A stretch of DNA of 64,000 nucleotides from assembly GCF_902806685.2 (NCBI RefSeq), contig NC_048560.1, positions 7,220,212 through 7,284,211 of the forward strand, given 5' to 3'. Under the pieces are notes generated by a model. It searched no databases and was not told the origin of the DNA. It saw only the letters and a program-made list of their open reading frames with translations. The position numbers were made by a program, and so were the translations under genes. Positions 60,786 to 64,000 of the stretch are shown here, piece after piece. Position 1 is the stretch's first letter; the number at the start of each line of letters is the position of its first letter. The stretch comes from Maniola hyperantus (Eukaryota > Arthropoda > Insecta > Lepidoptera > Nymphalidae).

Positions 60786-61917
60786 TCTTCTTCTTCTTGG
60801 AAAAGGTGACTGACTGACTGACTGATCTATCAACGCACAGCTCAAACTACTGGACGGATCGGACTGAAATTTGGCATGCAGATAGCTATTATGACGTAGG
60901 CATCCGCTAAGAAAGGATTTTTAAAAATTCAACCCCTAAGGGGTTGAAATAGGGGTTTGAAATTTGTGTAGTCCACGCGGACGAAGTCGCGAGCATAAGC
61001 TAGTCTTCTTAATATATGAAAGGAAAAGGTGACTGACTGACTGACTGACTGATCTATCAACGCACAGCTCAAACTACTGGACGGATCGGACTGAAATTTG
61101 GCATGCAGATAGCTATTATGACGTAGGCATCCGCTAAGAAAGGATTTTTAAAAGTTCAACCCCTAAGGGGGTGAAATAGGGGTTTGAAATTTGTGTAGTC
61201 CATGCGGACGAAGTCGCGAGCATAAGCTAGTCTTCTTAATAATATATGAAAGGAAAAGGTGACTGACTGACTGACTGACTGATCTATCAACGCACAGCTC
61301 AACTTACTGGACGGATCGGGCTGAAATTTGGCATGCAGATAGCTATTATGACGTAGGCATCCGCTAAGAAAGGATTTTTAAAAATTCAACCCCTAAGGGG
61401 GTGAAATAGGGGTTTGAAATTTGTGTAGTCCACGCGGACGAAGTCGCGAGCATAAGCTAGTCTTCTTAATATATGAAAGGAAAAGGTGACTGACTGACTG
61501 ACTGACTGATCTATCAACGCACAGCTCAAACTACTGGACGGATCGGACTGAAATTTGGCATGCAGATAGCTATTATGACGTAGGCATCCGCTAAGAAAGG
61601 ATTTTTAAAAGTTCAACCCCTAAGGGGGTGAAATAGGGGTTTGAAATTTGTGTAGTCCATGCGGACGAAGTCGCGAGCATAAGCTAGTCTTCTTAATAAT
61701 ATATGAAAGGAAAAGGTGACTGACTGACTGACTGACTGATCTATCAACGCACAGCTCAACTTACTGGACGGATCGGGCTGAAATTTGGCATGCAGATAGC
61801 TATTATGACGTAGGCATCCGCTAAGAAAGGATTTTTAAAAATTCAACCCCTAAGGGGGTGAAATAGGGGTTTGAAATTTGTGTAGTCCACGCGGACGAAG
61901 TCGCGAGCATAAGCTAG
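60786..61917 (+). mobile_element. Five-unit head-to-tail Hel-C concatemer
   Basis: Units 60786-61003, 61004-61230, 61231-61460, 61461-61687 and 61688-61917. Each starts TCTTCTT, carries (GACT)n, and ends GCGGACGAAGTCGCGAGCAT then AAGCTAG. Each CTAG is directly followed by the next TC. The block obeys the A/T rule (A at 60785, T at 61918). Units 2 and 4 (227 bp) and units 3 and 5 (230 bp) look identical pairwise, giving a 457-bp higher-order repeat present twice. Confidence 0.9.
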
Positions 61918-61954
61918 TAATCCCTAATATCCTTGCCAATTTGTAATATGAGTA

Positions 61955-62800
61955 CTGATCAACAAACCATCATAAAAACACGGAAATTTATACACACAAA
62001 GTATTCATATATAGGTACAAAACGTTAACAAACTAAATTGACAAGACGGAAAGCAATTCTAAAAGCAGACTTTAATACTCGAATAAAGACCAATATACAC
62101 CAATAATACTTCCTGTGAAAACGCCTCAAAACTCGTTCCGTACAACGCGAATTCCGTCAAAAGTTAACTTATAAACAAACGCAGACTAATTAGAGGCTTA
62201 CCCGCCTCCGTGGACTTAACACGTGGACCTTAGTACAAGATTTTTTTGAAGTAAAACTTCTTTAACCTGCTCTATTTGGCGCCAATTGGCAAGCAGAGGC
62301 CACCATTTTTTTAGGAGGGTTTTAAAGTAGCAAGTAGTCATTTCAATAGATTAAAAGCTGTACCTACCTACTTTTGAACTGGAAACTTCTTTAATACAGT
62401 TGTGATTTAAAACTCGATGAAATGTAATCTGTCAACTGAGGAATTATGGAGACCAAATATTACTTAGTCTCATAAAAAAAATCAACACACCACCCAAAAC
62501 AAGAAAATCATCAACCATACAAAACCTTAACAAACTAAACTGACACGACCGAAAGCAATTCCAAAAGCAGTCTTTAATACTCAAATAAAGACCAATAAAC
62601 ACCATTAATACTTCCTAGTTCCTGTGAAACCCCCTCAGAACTCGTTCCGTACAACGCGAATTCCGTCAAAAGTTAACTTATAAACAAACGCAGACTAATT
62701 AGAGGCTTACCCGCCTCCGTGGACTTAATGTCGATCTGTAACCTATCCTTAGTACAAGTATTATGAAGTAAAACTTCTTTAAACATAAGTGACGTTCGTA
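61955..62800. repeat. Direct duplication with an invariant 90-bp core
   Basis: Blocks about 62015-62270 and 62520-62790 align with scattered differences, but 62130-62219 and 62639-62728 are identical for 90 bases (starting AACTCGTTCCGTACAACGCG). Spacing 509 bp. Lies in the intron after exon 3. Confidence 0.8.
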
Positions 62801-62904
62801 TTTAACATGACCACCAAACATAACAGCTGTTGTTAGGCTATTTATGTAAATTTCATAAATATTGCTATGCTATTATATGTATATCTATGCTATTATGTAA
62901 ATTA

Positions 62905-63107
62905 CTAGCTTATTCCCGCGACTTCGTCCGCGTGGACTACATAAATTACAAACCCCTATTTTATCTTCTTAAGGGTTGAATTTTTAAAAATCCTTTCTTA
63001 GCAGATGCCTGCGTCATAATAGCTATGTGTGTGCCAAATTTCAGCCCGATCCGTCCAGTAGTTTGAGCAGTCATGTGCGTTGATAGATCAGTCAGTCACT
63101 CAGCTTT
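62905..63107 (-). mobile_element. Hel-C copy
   Basis: CTAGCTTATTCCCGCGACTT to ATCAGTCAGTCACTCAGC. The 5' TC end is not clear. Confidence 0.65.
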
Positions 63108-63112
63108 TCACA

Positions 63113-63240
63113 GCTCAGCTTGTCTCTGTCGTTGAGACCGACAAAACGTCATATAGGTATGAGTGACAGAGACAACGCTCTACAAAGCTGAAATGTCATT
63201 CTAAAGGCCGATTTACATTACTTTTTGCCGCGTAATGTAC
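63113..63240 (-). mobile_element. MITE-F, partial
   Basis: GTCGTTGAGACCGACAAAAC, GACAGAGACAACGCTCTACA and TTTTTGCCGCGTAATGTAC. Confidence 0.6.
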
Positions 63241-63371
63241 GTTCTATAAACGTTGTCGAAACGTGCCAACTTGTGCCAAATGAATAGGGCGGTGGAAACG
63301 AACCTTAATTACGAAGAAATTGCGAAATTTGCTTAATTCCTTACGTAATTAGTGCTACTTTAATTGGCTCA

Positions 63372-63664
63372 TCATGATCTCCCCATCACCGGCCCACTAT
63401 TGAACACAGGTCTCCTCTCAGAATAGAAAGCTCCATTGGGCAGCGTGGTGGCCATAGTCCACCACGCTGCCCAAGTGCAGATTGGCAGACCTCACACACC
63501 TTTGAGAACATTATGGAAAAGGAAAACTCTCAGGCATGTAGGTTTCCTCACGATGTTTTCCCTCACCGTTAAAGCATGGATAAAAAAACGCATATATGCG
63601 TGCCCGGGATCGAACCCCCGACCTCCGATTAGGTGGATGTCCTAACCACTAGGCTATCACAGCT
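63372..63664 (-). mobile_element. SINE-1 copy
   Basis: ATCATGATCTCCCCATCACC to CACTAGGCTATCACAGCT. Some internal changes: a local GGCAGCGTGGTGGCC inversion-like repeat near 63440 and an AAAGGAA insertion near 63515. Confidence 0.75.
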
Positions 63665-63917
63665 TTTTTTCTACAAGCTATTCACACACATCAAATCACA
63701 TAATATATTATGTATATAAGTATAAAAGGTTCCTTTGGGAAAATTCTAAATATTCGTACCCTCGTCAATTATTCGGCTAAGTGCTTCCGAACTTCTTTGC
63801 GTATAAAGCGAATAGTTTCGCTTACACGACAATGTTGCGGCTACCCATATACTGGCGAGCGATTGTGTACCTGTGTCGGCCATTAGAATGGCGTTTTATA
63901 TACCTCTCCACTTAGTC
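63665..63917. other. Spacer
   Basis: No exon or repeat recognised. Confidence 0.3.
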
Positions 63918-64000
63918 AAAGTCAAAGTCAAATGATTTATTTAAAATAGGTAGGTACTAAATAACTCTTTTTGATAGTCAGATGTTGGATTTGTAAGATA
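63918..64000 (-). mobile_element. Retroposon tail at window edge
   Basis: AGTCAAAGTCAAAGTCAAAT, then GATTTATTTAAAATAGG and TTTTTGATAGTCAGATGTTG, as at 9265. Continues beyond the window. Confidence 0.6.

Noticed and set aside
60786..61917. CRISPR-like or gene-family array
   Set aside because: Units are whole Helitrons joined end to end, with no spacers.

Overview
The window looks like a piece of a lepidopteran (moth or butterfly) nuclear chromosome. It is AT-rich, has spliced coding sequence with GT-AG introns, and is packed with repeat types typical of Lepidoptera: short non-autonomous Helitrons ending in CTAG and carrying (GTCT)n, (GTTT)n or (GACT)n tetranucleotides, tRNA-derived SINEs, RTE-type and jockey/CR1-type LINE 3' ends, a Ty3/gypsy LTR element, and many small foldback DNA transposons (MITEs). 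I see no bacterial genes, rRNA genes, CRISPR arrays or operons. The species cannot be named from the sequence alone.

Layout. Bases 1-1395 are the 3' half of a LINE. From 1.4 to 52 kb I find no host gene, only nested repeats. Landmarks are a minisatellite grown inside a MITE (2.6 kb), two local tandem arrays (12.6 and 13.3 kb), a GC-rich repeat (14.7 kb), large foldbacks (23.5, 23.8, 32.3 and 37.4 kb), and a young LTR element that keeps only an integrase reading frame (41.5-43.2 kb). The LTR element sits inside a local duplication whose sister copy still shows the empty target site. From 52.4 to 60.8 kb lies the one convincing host gene. Its three coding exons (52412-52431, 57162-57302, 60345-60771) are joined by phase-compatible GT-AG introns and encode at least 196 residues: a hydrophobic signal-like N-terminus, then an Asn/Pro-rich probable secreted chain. 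I do not recognise the family, and the gene runs off the right edge.

A five-unit head-to-tail Helitron concatemer (60786-61917) starts 14 bases after the exon 3 splice donor. Its last four units are two apparently identical 457-bp dimers. Exact Helitron-to-Helitron junctions (CTAG directly followed by TC) also occur at 40.8, 44.96, 57.56 and 58.04 kb, so tandem rolling-circle products are a local theme.

Labels used below. SINE-1: A box near TAGCCTAGTGGTTAGGACG, (GAT)n tail. SINE-2: starts CCTCCCTGGCGCAGTGGT. SINE-3: tRNA-like, ends in AAAGAATATTAGCC when read on the opposite strand. Hel-A: GTCT repeat; Hel-B: GTTT repeat; Hel-C: GACT repeat; Hel-D: ends in GCGAAGCCGGGGCGGG. MITE-M: TIR CAGGGTGTAACCAGAACG. 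MITE-E: starts AGGGTTCCGTACCTC. MITE-F: TIR AGTACGCGGCAGAAA. MITE-G: TIR TAGTACGCGACAGGTCGAG. Element-K: ends AACCGACTTC. All coordinates were read by eye; repeat edges are usually good to a few tens of bases unless a target-site duplication is quoted.
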